Positions 1 to 7,011 of a stretch of 61,910 nucleotides of DNA are shown piece after piece. The notes under the pieces are model-generated. The model was not told the DNA's origin and made no database searches. It worked only from the letters and a program-made list of their open reading frames with translations. This DNA is from a virus: positions 1-61,910 of the IMG/VR virus record IMGVR_UViG_3300000234_000005; one strand, written 5' to 3'. Made by a program: the position numbers and the translations under genes. Positions within the stretch are counted from its first letter, which is position 1, and the number at the start of each line of letters is the position of its first letter.

Positions 1-705
1 GTTGGCAGTGGTTGCTTGCGTGAGGTGTAGCTTACCAATCGTGTGCCGGCTGATCGCATCCGCAGCATCGCTTGTGCGGGTGTATGGGTAGTATGAGACA
101 GTAGAGTCCGAGTTGGTGACTTCAATATCACCAATCCGCGCAGACTCCGATAACCCGGCTGGGTTGGTGTTCTGAATTTCCACTACTGCGGCTTTGACCG
201 GCGCAGGGAATGAGATGTTCACCCATTGTGGAACGGCAGCACCATTTGAGCTCCAGCTCTGCGTATCGCGGTCAGTCCCGCCGTCCATCAGCCTATTCGG
301 TGACCATGTACCATACTGGCTGGACGCGGTTAGCGTTGCACTGGCTAGGTTAATCATCACACCTGTATCGTCCCTGACACGCAGCTCGCCAATCCCTAAG
401 TAATTCGACCCAAATGTGCTTGTGACGTTGATGCGAATGTTTGTGACCGCAACATTATCAGCCGATCCCTTCACGCCGCCGACAGGAGTGTTTACCGTGG
501 ACGGTGTGACAAACGTTGACTCGATAAAGTTCAGTGCATCAATGCCGTTGACCTTGCCTACACCTGGGATGAACAGGTGCGCTTCTGTGCCGTATTTCGC
601 CAGCACGGCAAGTCCGTTGCTGATTGCTTTTGGTAATGCCCCAGAGTTACTATACAGTACTCCAAGCCAGTTATCCCAACTACACCATTTAGTATAGTCT
701 AACAT
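1..705 (-). CDS. Virion surface protein with discoidin-like domain, partial (C-terminus beyond left edge)
   Basis: Reading leftward from an ATG at 705, one frame stays open for 235 codons to the window edge, so the C-terminus is missing. It begins MLDYTKWCSWDNWLG. Around residues 120-180 there is an F5/8 type C (discoidin)-like stretch (LTASSQYGTWSPNRLMDGG, then QWVNISF and AAVVEIQNTN), a carbohydrate-binding fold common in phage fibres and tail-associated proteins. Most of the gene is clearly more GC-rich than its neighbours, like the fibre assembly gene at 6404, suggesting recent exchange of a host-range module. The ATG lies one base after the stop of the next gene, so the two are translationally coupled. 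The role in surface binding is inferred. Confidence 0.72.
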   Translation of the reverse strand, partial: MLDYTKWCSWDNWLGVLYSNSGALPKAISNGLAVLAKYGTEAHLFIPGVGKVNGIDALNFIESTFVTPSTVNTPVGGVKGSADNVAVTNIRINVTSTFGSNYLGIGELRVRDDTGVMINLASATLTASSQYGTWSPNRLMDGGTDRDTQSWSSNGAAVPQWVNISFPAPVKAAVVEIQNTNPAGLSESARIGDIEVTNSDSTVSYYPYTRTSDAADAISRHTIGKLHLTQATTAN

Positions 706-706
706 A

Positions 707-946
707 TTAAATAGCGTAAGTTACTAGTTGTTTACCGGAAGAACCCGTAACCCAAATAACACCCTTCAACATAGCACTAGTGACTACTCCTTCTGCTGGT
801 AGTTTGAACGCATTAGCTGTAGAAGTAGGGGATGACGCACTAGCAGTCACGTAGATATAACTATTACTATTATTTTGCAGCATATAATCTACATTATTAC
901 TAATCTGTACCCAAGCATCTGTAAGTACAATTGATGAATTAACCAT
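707..946 (-). CDS. Small virion-associated protein, unknown
   Basis: A 79-residue protein of Ser/Thr/Asn-rich beta character (KLPAEGVVTSAMLKGVIWV). This composition resembles small phage head-decoration or tail-associated proteins, but I do not recognise a family. It is placed between the portal-proximal small protein and the discoidin-like surface protein, in the late operon. A good sigma70-type promoter lies just upstream (976-1003), so it may head a short transcription unit with the gene at 1-705. Confidence 0.6.
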   Translation of the reverse strand: MVNSSIVLTDAWVQISNNVDYMLQNNSNSYIYVTASASSPTSTANAFKLPAEGVVTSAMLKGVIWVTGSSGKQLVTYAI

Positions 947-975
947 TATTTTAATCCTTATATATTTATTTAATT

Positions 976-1003
976 AGTATATACTTATTTAACATTTTGT
1001 CAA
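976..1003 (-). promoter_or_regulatory. sigma70-type promoter, leftward
   Basis: On the minus strand TTGACA and TATACT are separated by 16 bases, upstream of the gene starting at 946. The -35 is a perfect match and the -10 matches five of six bases. This would let host RNA polymerase transcribe the terminal virion genes independently of the upstream operon. Confidence 0.6.
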
Positions 1004-1008
1004 TTAGT

Positions 1009-1272
1009 TTACATGCCAGCTAGTGACTTAGCTAATCCCTGTCCACCACCTTGTCCCATGCCTTGTGGTTGCTGAGCTTTCATTTGCTCTTGAATAATCA
1101 TAATTGCTTGTTCAATCAGATCTACCGGTACACCAGCATCAACTAATTCTTGTGGTTGCACACCTTGCATCAGCAATTGTACTACTTCTTCTACCGTAAC
1201 TTCTTGAGCACCTGCTCCGGAATTACCTTGTGCTGCTTGTTGTACTTCACCCATCTGCATATCTTCATTCAT
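1009..1272 (-). CDS. Small acidic virion protein downstream of portal
   Basis: 87 residues. The centre (VEEVVQLLMQGVQPQELVDAG, then VPVDLIEQAIMII) forms two short amphipathic helices and is followed by a Gln/Gly-rich tail. Small proteins with this helical pattern often follow the portal gene in podophages and may act as scaffolding or internal head proteins; the role here is inferred only from that. It sits 11 bases after the portal stop, in the same operon. Confidence 0.65.
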   Translation of the reverse strand: MNEDMQMGEVQQAAQGNSGAGAQEVTVEEVVQLLMQGVQPQELVDAGVPVDLIEQAIMIIQEQMKAQQPQGMGQGGGQGLAKSLAGM

Positions 1273-1283
1273 ATTATTTACCT

Positions 1284-3836
1284 TTACTTAATTACATTTT
1301 GTGGTTTAACTTTCAGCAATCTCTCTTTAGCTATGGCATCAAACGCACTTTTATCTAATGAGGACTTATGCTTCAGTTCTTCGATTTCAAGCTTTCTTGC
1401 GTGCTCTTTATCCTTCCCCATATTCCCCATAGCTAACTTATCTAATGAAGCCATATGCTTCAATTCCTCTGCTCGCACTTTGCTACTCTCTTCTTCACCA
1501 TTCTCAATCCTTAAGAACGCTAAGTCATCCAAGTCCGTCTTACTATGAATACTTCTAGCAGTAGCTTCATCCTTAGCTGCCTTAGCCAATTTAACTTGCT
1601 TATCAATCTCATTCTCCGCAGCAATACTTTCATTGCGAGCAGTCTCACTTTGTAGTTTAGCATTTTCCAATTGCAATCTCTGAATTTCAAGTTGCTTTAA
1701 TTGCTCTTGTACTGGATCAGGTTCTGGCTTAAAGTCCCTAATCTTCTTAGCTTGCTCAGGCATCCGTGACAAATCTAATATCTGAGCCATCAACTCATTA
1801 GTTATTCCAGGGTCAACCGAATTACCAATAGTCTGTAGCAAGAAACTCAATTCTTGCGCCTTAGCTGATTGATCTTCTAGTGTGGCAATAGTCAAATCAA
1901 TATCTATTCTACCCTCCAAGTCATCTTTACGTACAGGTACAAATTCGTCATTAGTTACTCTAACAATTTCTTCTTCTTCCAAGAATTCGGAATTATACGA
2001 CATCCATTTACGCAATAACGGCTTAACCATGTTCTCAGCTATATTACGTACTATGTTCATATTGCGTACCGAAGTAGCATCTTGTACGCCTCTAGCTGCC
2101 GTGGCGGTATTATGAGTAAGGATAAATCTATCTGTTACTGCATACAGTCTATCATCACTATCCACAGTTAGACAGCGCATGAGTACCTTGTCTACTTTTT
2201 CCATAGCAGTTATTTTTACAGTCCTGCATCTTGGCGTCATACTACTTGTAACTTTTTCACCTGTGAGGATTTCTTGTATTTTCGGTATTGTTACTGTACG
2301 ACCTGCTTGTAGATGCTCGTATACAGTATCAGCATCTACTGTGTGCCATTTTCTCAATGAGTGTTTAGTACCTGCTACCTTAATTGTCCATAAGTGCTCA
2401 CCGCCAGATTTTACAAAACCACCATTATTGAAATACATATCATAAGCTTGCTTTGGGTACTGTATTTCATGGGCTTTTGTTACACTAGTAGATTTACCAT
2501 TTGAACCAATAAGCTCATCACCATCTTGAATGTCTCTTAGTTTTTTGAATGAGCCATCAATCATTGGTATATCAGTTTCAATGTCTAACATCGCGCCGAG
2601 GCTGCTACCTGTAATACCACCACTGAAGCTTTTAACCCCAGTTAAACTTTCCATTTCATTATTCATCAATCCAATAAGATCAAATGCAGAATTTGGAATT
2701 ACATTATAACCACCTTGCCAGAAATCTGCTGGCCCACCATTAAACTCGAAGTTTTTACCTTGTAACCACTTCTTCCTATTAATCGGATCTAGCGCACCTT
2801 TACGTACTCCAATTTGACCATTATTACTCTGTGCCATATTATCAATAACACCACGAATAACAGCAGTCTTAATCTTCTGATTATCACCAATTAGTTCAGC
2901 ATTAGCCTCACCATACATCTGAAATGGGATTGCATTAAACGGTACAATAATGAATGGTGGTTTGCCATCCGGATAAGGATTACCTTCTAATCTAATGATT
3001 GTATCACCTACCCATACGCATACAACTGGTTCAGTTACACCATCTTCATCTACGTCATAGTTACCCCAATACTCATACACAACTAACTTTTTTCTGGCTT
3101 CATCTTCAAATTGAAACCTTGTTGGGTCTTGTGGATAGTATGAAGGATCATTGAAATTTGATCCTAGTGACTTATTAACTCTATCTAAGTTCTTATATCT
3201 ACCATCTTTCTTTAGTGTACTAATATCACTCTCATATCTATAAATAACAAACTGACAAGCATCAATATTATCTTGACAAGTAGGGTCTATGAATATGTCT
3301 TCATTTCTACACACCTTAGCAGTAGGTTGGTTTTTATGAACTATTGTATGCTTAGCTTTTTTAGTACCAATGTATTCTTCACCATACTCATTACGCAATA
3401 CTACTTCAGCATCTACTTCAACTTCTTCGTCTTCATAATCCCAACCAGTCTGAATAACTACAGTACCTTCACGCTCTAATACTTTAGTTGCTTTGGACAT
3501 GAAATTAAATCTATCAAACTTTCTACAGAATTGAGTATTTAACAATAATTCATTTTGTTTAGCTGCAGGAGTATCTTCATAGGTAATAGGAAAGCACTTT
3601 ACAATATCATTACTGCTTACGAACGGATCAATAATCTTAGAATGCTGCCATTCCAGTTGCTTCTTAATATCCTTAGATACAATAGCTGATTTGCCTTCTA
3701 CTTCATTACCATAAGGAAGCCCTTCGGTAGCATTTACCCAAATTTTTCTTTTAGCATCCCATTGCAATTTCATATACTCAGAAGATTTTAAATCTGCTTT
3801 AAAACTTCTTAGTAATTTAGCTTTATCAACAGCCAT
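1284..3836 (-). CDS. Portal protein with mini-intein
   Basis: 850 codons; about 688 residues remain after removal of the intein at residues 415-576, a normal size for a podophage portal. The N-terminal half carries head-tail connector type sequence (for example DIFIDPTCQDN near 180 and the MYGEANAELIGDNQ stretch near 307-320). The extein around the intein reads GITGSSLG / TATAARGVQDATS, the conserved portal segment near the clip/stem region. The C-terminal 200 residues are a long charged coiled coil (QLEIQRLQLENAKLQSETAR). The protein would form the dodecameric DNA entry vertex, partner of the terminase at 11805-15356. Neighbouring late genes fit. Portal identity is judged by position, size and motif, without alignment. 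Confidence 0.82.
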   Translation of the reverse strand: MAVDKAKLLRSFKADLKSSEYMKLQWDAKRKIWVNATEGLPYGNEVEGKSAIVSKDIKKQLEWQHSKIIDPFVSSNDIVKCFPITYEDTPAAKQNELLLNTQFCRKFDRFNFMSKATKVLEREGTVVIQTGWDYEDEEVEVDAEVVLRNEYGEEYIGTKKAKHTIVHKNQPTAKVCRNEDIFIDPTCQDNIDACQFVIYRYESDISTLKKDGRYKNLDRVNKSLGSNFNDPSYYPQDPTRFQFEDEARKKLVVYEYWGNYDVDEDGVTEPVVCVWVGDTIIRLEGNPYPDGKPPFIIVPFNAIPFQMYGEANAELIGDNQKIKTAVIRGVIDNMAQSNNGQIGVRKGALDPINRKKWLQGKNFEFNGGPADFWQGGYNVIPNSAFDLIGLMNNEMESLTGVKSFSGGITGSSLGAMLDIETDIPMIDGSFKKLRDIQDGDELIGSNGKSTSVTKAHEIQYPKQAYDMYFNNGGFVKSGGEHLWTIKVAGTKHSLRKWHTVDADTVYEHLQAGRTVTIPKIQEILTGEKVTSSMTPRCRTVKITAMEKVDKVLMRCLTVDSDDRLYAVTDRFILTHNTATAARGVQDATSVRNMNIVRNIAENMVKPLLRKWMSYNSEFLEEEEIVRVTNDEFVPVRKDDLEGRIDIDLTIATLEDQSAKAQELSFLLQTIGNSVDPGITNELMAQILDLSRMPEQAKKIRDFKPEPDPVQEQLKQLEIQRLQLENAKLQSETARNESIAAENEIDKQVKLAKAAKDEATARSIHSKTDLDDLAFLRIENGEEESSKVRAEELKHMASLDKLAMGNMGKDKEHARKLEIEELKHKSSLDKSAFDAIAKERLLKVKPQNVIK
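2109..2594 (-). mobile_element. Mini-intein in portal protein
   Basis: About 162 residues with Hint-fold splicing blocks: N-terminal block near AMLDIETDIP, then LRDIQDGDELIG, a block B-like stretch around KSGGEHLWTI, and a C-terminal block ending FILTHN before extein Thr577. There is no LAGLIDADG or HNH endonuclease domain. The first intein residue appears to be Ala415 rather than Cys or Ser, parallel to the first terminase intein (ALALDELVYT). The +1 residue is Thr. Exact N-terminal border is uncertain by one or two residues. Confidence 0.8.
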
Positions 3837-3846
3837 TTAGTTATCC

Positions 3847-4206
3847 TTATTTTAAGTTTTCAAGTTTATAAATAGTTCTGTAATACACACCTAACAACAC
3901 ATCAGCTAGTGCTTGTAGTACATTATCTTCTTTATTACATAACTTGAATCTATTATCTTCAATCCACTTAGCGTGCATTTTCAGTGTTTCTAGCGACGTT
4001 GATTTAGCATCATTAGTCATTCTAGTAATTTCTTTCAACGGGCCATGCTTACCCTGATATACTTCTGCTAATTCATCAACAGCTTCCAGCACATCATCGT
4101 AGAAAGATTGAAGAATCATATGTTCTTCATAACTTTTACTGCGCAAATGAAATATATGAGCGTAGTCTCTACTTAAAAATACAAGTGCAATTAATTTTTC
4201 CATCAC
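3847..4206 (-). CDS. Ferritin-like helical protein (DUF5856-like)
   Basis: 119 residues, all helical, starting MMEKLIALVFLSRDYAHIFH, with SYEEHMILQSFYDDVLEAVDELAEVYQG following. The pattern of His/Glu-containing helices (HxxH, HMxLxxFYD, DELAE) matches the ferritin-like phage family DUF5856 as I remember it. Function in phages is unknown; a ferritin-like protein could bind metals or protect DNA. It has its own promoter just upstream (4231-4259) and lies between the spanin genes and the portal. Confidence 0.6.
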   Translation of the reverse strand: MMEKLIALVFLSRDYAHIFHLRSKSYEEHMILQSFYDDVLEAVDELAEVYQGKHGPLKEITRMTNDAKSTSLETLKMHAKWIEDNRFKLCNKEDNVLQALADVLLGVYYRTIYKLENLK

Positions 4207-4230
4207 CGAATCCTTTATTTAATACCAACT

Positions 4231-4259
4231 ATTATACGCTATATGAGGCAAGCTATCAA
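4231..4259 (-). promoter_or_regulatory. sigma70-type promoter, leftward
   Basis: Minus strand TTGATA, 17-base spacer, TATAAT, followed by AGTTGGTATTAAAT. The promoter at 6313-6341 has the same two hexamers, the same spacing and nearly the same bases downstream of the -10 (AGTTGCTATTAAT), so this looks like a reused phage promoter. It overlaps the 3' end of the Rz1 gene and should drive the gene at 3847 and the portal. Confidence 0.65.
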
Positions 4260-4510
4260 TTTTCTTTAACCCATTGTATTAATTTATCTAATTGACTTCT
4301 GGTGTCTTTCCAGATAACCCCATTCTCATTTGCATTATACAGCAAATCTTGTTCATTACCACCAGCAAACGGCACTGGCTCTTTAGCAGGTTGCAATAAC
4401 TCCGCAGGTGGATAACTTTTACTCTGAGGAGTTACTAAGGGAACTGTTGTAGATGCGCACCCAGTCAGTACTAAACTGGTGGACAGCAGGATTACTTTTA
4501 GCAAATTCAT
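4256..4510 (-). CDS. Rz1: Rz1-like outer-membrane lipoprotein (o-spanin)
   Basis: 84 residues beginning MNLLKVILLSTSLVLTGCAS: a short signal peptide with a lipobox (LTGC), then a proline-containing periplasmic segment. A longer upstream start exists in frame, but it only adds a basic extension, so the lipoprotein start at 4510 is preferred. Its 5' part overlaps the 3' part of the Rz gene in another frame, the classical nested spanin arrangement. Together with Rz it would fuse inner and outer membranes at the last step of lysis. This pair implies a Gram-negative host. Confidence 0.82.
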   Translation of the reverse strand: MNLLKVILLSTSLVLTGCASTTVPLVTPQSKSYPPAELLQPAKEPVPFAGGNEQDLLYNANENGVIWKDTRSQLDKLIQWVKEN

Positions 4511-4760
4511 CAATTTTACCTTTATTCTTAACCTTAATACTTTGATTTTTATTTTTAGCATCAATCAATTCTTGGGATAGCTTGAGACTTTTTTCTCTTT
4601 CAGCAATTAACTGCAAATTAGTTTCATTAACTAATGCTGTCTTCTCTTCCGCATAAGCAGCTTGCATCTTAGCGATTTTATTATCATATCGCCAATCTTG
4701 TACTATCCAAGTCCCTGCAACTAATACCAAAGCTAAAGCACCAATCACATAATTATTCAT
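4419..4760 (-). CDS. Rz: Rz-like inner-membrane spanin (i-spanin)
   Basis: 113 residues from the start at 4760 (MNNYVIGALALVLVAGTWIV), one N-terminal membrane anchor followed by a charged coiled-coil periplasmic domain (KMQAAYAEEKTALVNETN, EREKSLKLSQELIDAKNKN). A longer frame runs upstream to 4871, but it overlaps the lysozyme gene and would add a second hydrophobic stretch. Gene order holin, lysozyme, Rz, Rz1 supports the call. Confidence 0.8.
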   Translation of the reverse strand: MNNYVIGALALVLVAGTWIVQDWRYDNKIAKMQAAYAEEKTALVNETNLQLIAEREKSLKLSQELIDAKNKNQSIKVKNKGKIDEFAKSNPAVHQFSTDWVRIYNSSLSNSSE

Positions 4761-4761
4761 A

Positions 4762-5334
4762 TTACCAGTACCTATACTCTTTAGATAACCAATCACCATA
4801 TTTATTCCCATACTTATACACCCTAACAGAATAATCATAATTGATTTCACAGTTAGATATTTTGCTACCATTCTTAAAGGTAGTATAGCCTCTAGTACAT
4901 TGAGCTAATGCTGCTTCCCAATCAACCTCTCCAGCTTTTTTAATTTCTTTTAATACCCAATTACCACCATTATATATCTGGTAAGTAACCCATAATTTCT
5001 TATGCGGGTTTTGATTATGTGAATCTTTCATTATATAAGCTTGCTGTGTAGTCCAATGAGCACTAGTTAATCCTGCTCTAGTTAGTGGTTTTTGCCAAAG
5101 ACTATACGTTATCTGCGCAGGTGTAGACGACCCATGTGAATCCCTACTTATAATGTCTCTACAGCCACTCTCCTGCTTTAATTGTCCTACCCCATACTGA
5201 GATGGATAATCTAATCCAAAGTACAGGGCGTGAGCCTTACGTACTGGCTGTACATACTGCTCACATCTATCTACCGCATAAGCTTGAGACATAACTAATG
5301 AGAGCACTATAGCCTTCCACACATCAACCGCCAA
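4762..5334 (-). CDS. Endolysin, lysozyme/transglycosylase fold
   Basis: 190 residues. The N-terminus (VWKAIVLSLVMSQAYA) is a signal or signal-arrest sequence. The mature part has GVGQLKQESGCRDIIS, giving a Glu in a helix as expected for the catalytic acid of the SLT/GH lysozyme superfamily, then SRDSHGSSTPAQITYSLWQ. It would cut peptidoglycan glycan strands in the periplasm after export. It overlaps the holin stop by 11 bases and is followed directly by Rz. An alternative is a dedicated transglycosylase of the virion, but the lysis context argues for endolysin. Confidence 0.78.
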   Translation of the reverse strand: MAVDVWKAIVLSLVMSQAYAVDRCEQYVQPVRKAHALYFGLDYPSQYGVGQLKQESGCRDIISRDSHGSSTPAQITYSLWQKPLTRAGLTSAHWTTQQAYIMKDSHNQNPHKKLWVTYQIYNGGNWVLKEIKKAGEVDWEAALAQCTRGYTTFKNGSKISNCEINYDYSVRVYKYGNKYGDWLSKEYRYW

Positions 5335-5587
5335 ATGTATATGCGATAGGCACTATAATGTAAAACGCAATTCTGGCATACGTACCAGCAGGCATTACAG
5401 TAGAGTCCCAATTTACTTTAGGGAATATCAGCTTACCTGCTACGTGAGCATGTAAAATACCAGCACTAACCGTAATAGCCTTAAACAGTAGCAATTGTGC
5501 TGGACTAGTAACATCCAAGTAAGCTCCGGTAATTAACGCTAATATACCCACAACCAGTAAAACTAAATCAAACACATATCTTTTCAT
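5324..5587 (-). CDS. Holin
   Basis: 87 residues, predicted three membrane segments (residues 5-22 VFDLVLLVVGILALITG, 30-52, and 67-86), with short charged ends. Size, membrane topology and position immediately before the lysozyme fit a holin or pinholin, which sets lysis timing by opening the inner membrane. The start overlaps the stop of the GAF gene upstream (ATGA), so the two are co-translated. Confidence 0.72.
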   Translation of the reverse strand: MKRYVFDLVLLVVGILALITGAYLDVTSPAQLLLFKAITVSAGILHAHVAGKLIFPKVNWDSTVMPAGTYARIAFYIIVPIAYTFGG

Positions 5588-6285
5588 TTTATACGTCCCT
5601 TACCTGAACCTAATCCCGCTAACAAAGTACCAACATTAGCAAATGCCTCTTCAAGCCAGCCCATTTTTTGTTCATCAATATCACATTCTTCATTAGTATA
5701 TAGTATTAAACCAATACCAAATACTTTTCCTCTTGCGTCAGTAACAGGAAAACAATATAACGATTTTACTTCAAAATCTAATAGTTGTTGGTATACCCCG
5801 CGCAGGTCACTTATTTGTTGCAGATCATCTATTTTTGGTATTGCCATGTACTGCCTATTAAACATCTTGTCGTTGACAGTGCTTATGTAATTTGCAGGCC
5901 AATTCTGAACTTTATTCATTATAGAAGTAGCATCACCGCTCAACTTCTCATGTGTCATTGATAGTTTTAGTAAACTAGTATTAGTAATAGAGCGAGTACC
6001 ATTATGATATTGCACTACACAAACCCTATCTGCATTTACAGTATTTTTTATATCATTTAACAACGGACTAATATTAGTTTCATTTTTAATTTGCCCAGTG
6101 TAATCTGACTCTTTGCTTATCTTCAATTCTTTAGCCAGTTCTTTCGTGCTACTTACCAACTTAACTAAGAAGCTTGTGATAGTAGCTAGTGCTACGGTAC
6201 TAAGGGTAATTATGATTAACGTATAACCAATCCAAGCAGTTTCTGGATTATTTACTATAAACCCTAACGAATGTACAACTTCCAT
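5584..6285 (-). CDS. Membrane-anchored GAF-domain protein in lysis operon
   Basis: 233 residues. One N-terminal membrane segment (residues 16-42, AWIGYTLIIITLSTVALATI), a linker, then a GAF-like sensor fold: VNADRVCVVQYHNGT, the central region, SLYCFPVTDARGKVFGIGLIL, and a final helix. GAF domains bind small ligands or mediate signalling. Being first in the holin-lysozyme-spanin operon and overlapping the holin start, it may sense a cytoplasmic signal and influence lysis timing; this is inference. It has its own strong promoter at 6313-6341. Confidence 0.7.
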   Translation of the reverse strand: MEVVHSLGFIVNNPETAWIGYTLIIITLSTVALATITSFLVKLVSSTKELAKELKISKESDYTGQIKNETNISPLLNDIKNTVNADRVCVVQYHNGTRSITNTSLLKLSMTHEKLSGDATSIMNKVQNWPANYISTVNDKMFNRQYMAIPKIDDLQQISDLRGVYQQLLDFEVKSLYCFPVTDARGKVFGIGLILYTNEECDIDEQKMGWLEEAFANVGTLLAGLGSGKGRIK

Positions 6286-6312
6286 TTTTCTTTCTCGTAA
6301 TTAATAGCAACT

Positions 6313-6341
6313 ATTATACCTAATTTGCTGCTGTTTATCAA
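6313..6341 (-). promoter_or_regulatory. sigma70-type promoter of lysis operon
   Basis: Minus strand TTGATA, 17-base spacer, TATAAT. It lies about 30 bases upstream of the GAF-protein ATG and is almost a copy of the promoter at 4231-4259, including the bases after the -10. Confidence 0.68.
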
Positions 6342-6403
6342 ACTATTCGGGGCTTTAATACCCTTAATGAACCACCACGGTATAGACTATTAGGCCTACC
6401 TTT

Positions 6404-7000
6404 TTAATGTCCTGCAAGCATCGCAGTTCTAGCCGCGTCCATCTCAGCCCTAGCTACATCTAGTGCGGCTTGAGCTGCTTCACGGTCTTGCGCAATCTCA
6501 ATGGCTTTTTCAGCTCGTCTCTTGATACCCAAGTACGTTCCGATCAGTAAATGCACAAATGATGCCTTACCAGTGATCTTGGCAGATAGTGTATCCGGTG
6601 TCTCGTCATAACGGAGGATGGCGTCTAGCAGTGCGGTTTGCTCCAACGTTGCAGTACCAGCCTGATACGCCTCTGCCGCTGCGAGCTGTATTGCCCAAGT
6701 TTCACGCTCTGCCTGTGGAGCGTCACCCGTCAGGCTGATCATCGCCTTGTTGTACGTCGAGTTGATGGTGCTGATGGCAGACGCTTTGACGGATTCAAGC
6801 GGAGGCAATGGCGGTTCGACAAGAACCGGGCGACCATCGGAGCCAATATCAATGTGCTTGCCTGCTGCAAGTCCTGCCCGCAGTGCAGAGTGTTCATCCA
6901 CGGTCAATTCGACCGTGTCTGTAGGCCATGTGCCAGCGGCTTCATAATCGCCCCGCATGTCGGCAGGGTAAAATCCAGAGGTGGTGTGACTATAATACAT
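6404..7000 (-). CDS. Tail fibre assembly protein-like
   Basis: 198 residues beginning MYYSHTTSGFYPADMRGDYE, with VELTVDEHSALRAGLAAGKHI and GRPVLVEPP. This is the pattern of Caudovirales fibre assembly chaperones (Tfa-like, also seen with DUF4376), which bind fibre C-termini and aid trimerisation. It directly follows the long fibre gene. Base composition is much richer in GC than the genome average, as in the region at 1-700, suggesting horizontal exchange of the fibre/chaperone module. Confidence 0.72.
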   Translation of the reverse strand: MYYSHTTSGFYPADMRGDYEAAGTWPTDTVELTVDEHSALRAGLAAGKHIDIGSDGRPVLVEPPLPPLESVKASAISTINSTYNKAMISLTGDAPQAERETWAIQLAAAEAYQAGTATLEQTALLDAILRYDETPDTLSAKITGKASFVHLLIGTYLGIKRRAEKAIEIAQDREAAQAALDVARAEMDAARTAMLAGH

Positions 7001-7011
7001 AATTGATCTCC

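Noticed and set aside
194-697. Rightward open frames at 194-403 and 416-697
   Set aside because: They lie opposite a continuous leftward frame of 235 codons with recognisable discoidin-like sequence and start signals; they have no RBS and no recognisable protein sequence.
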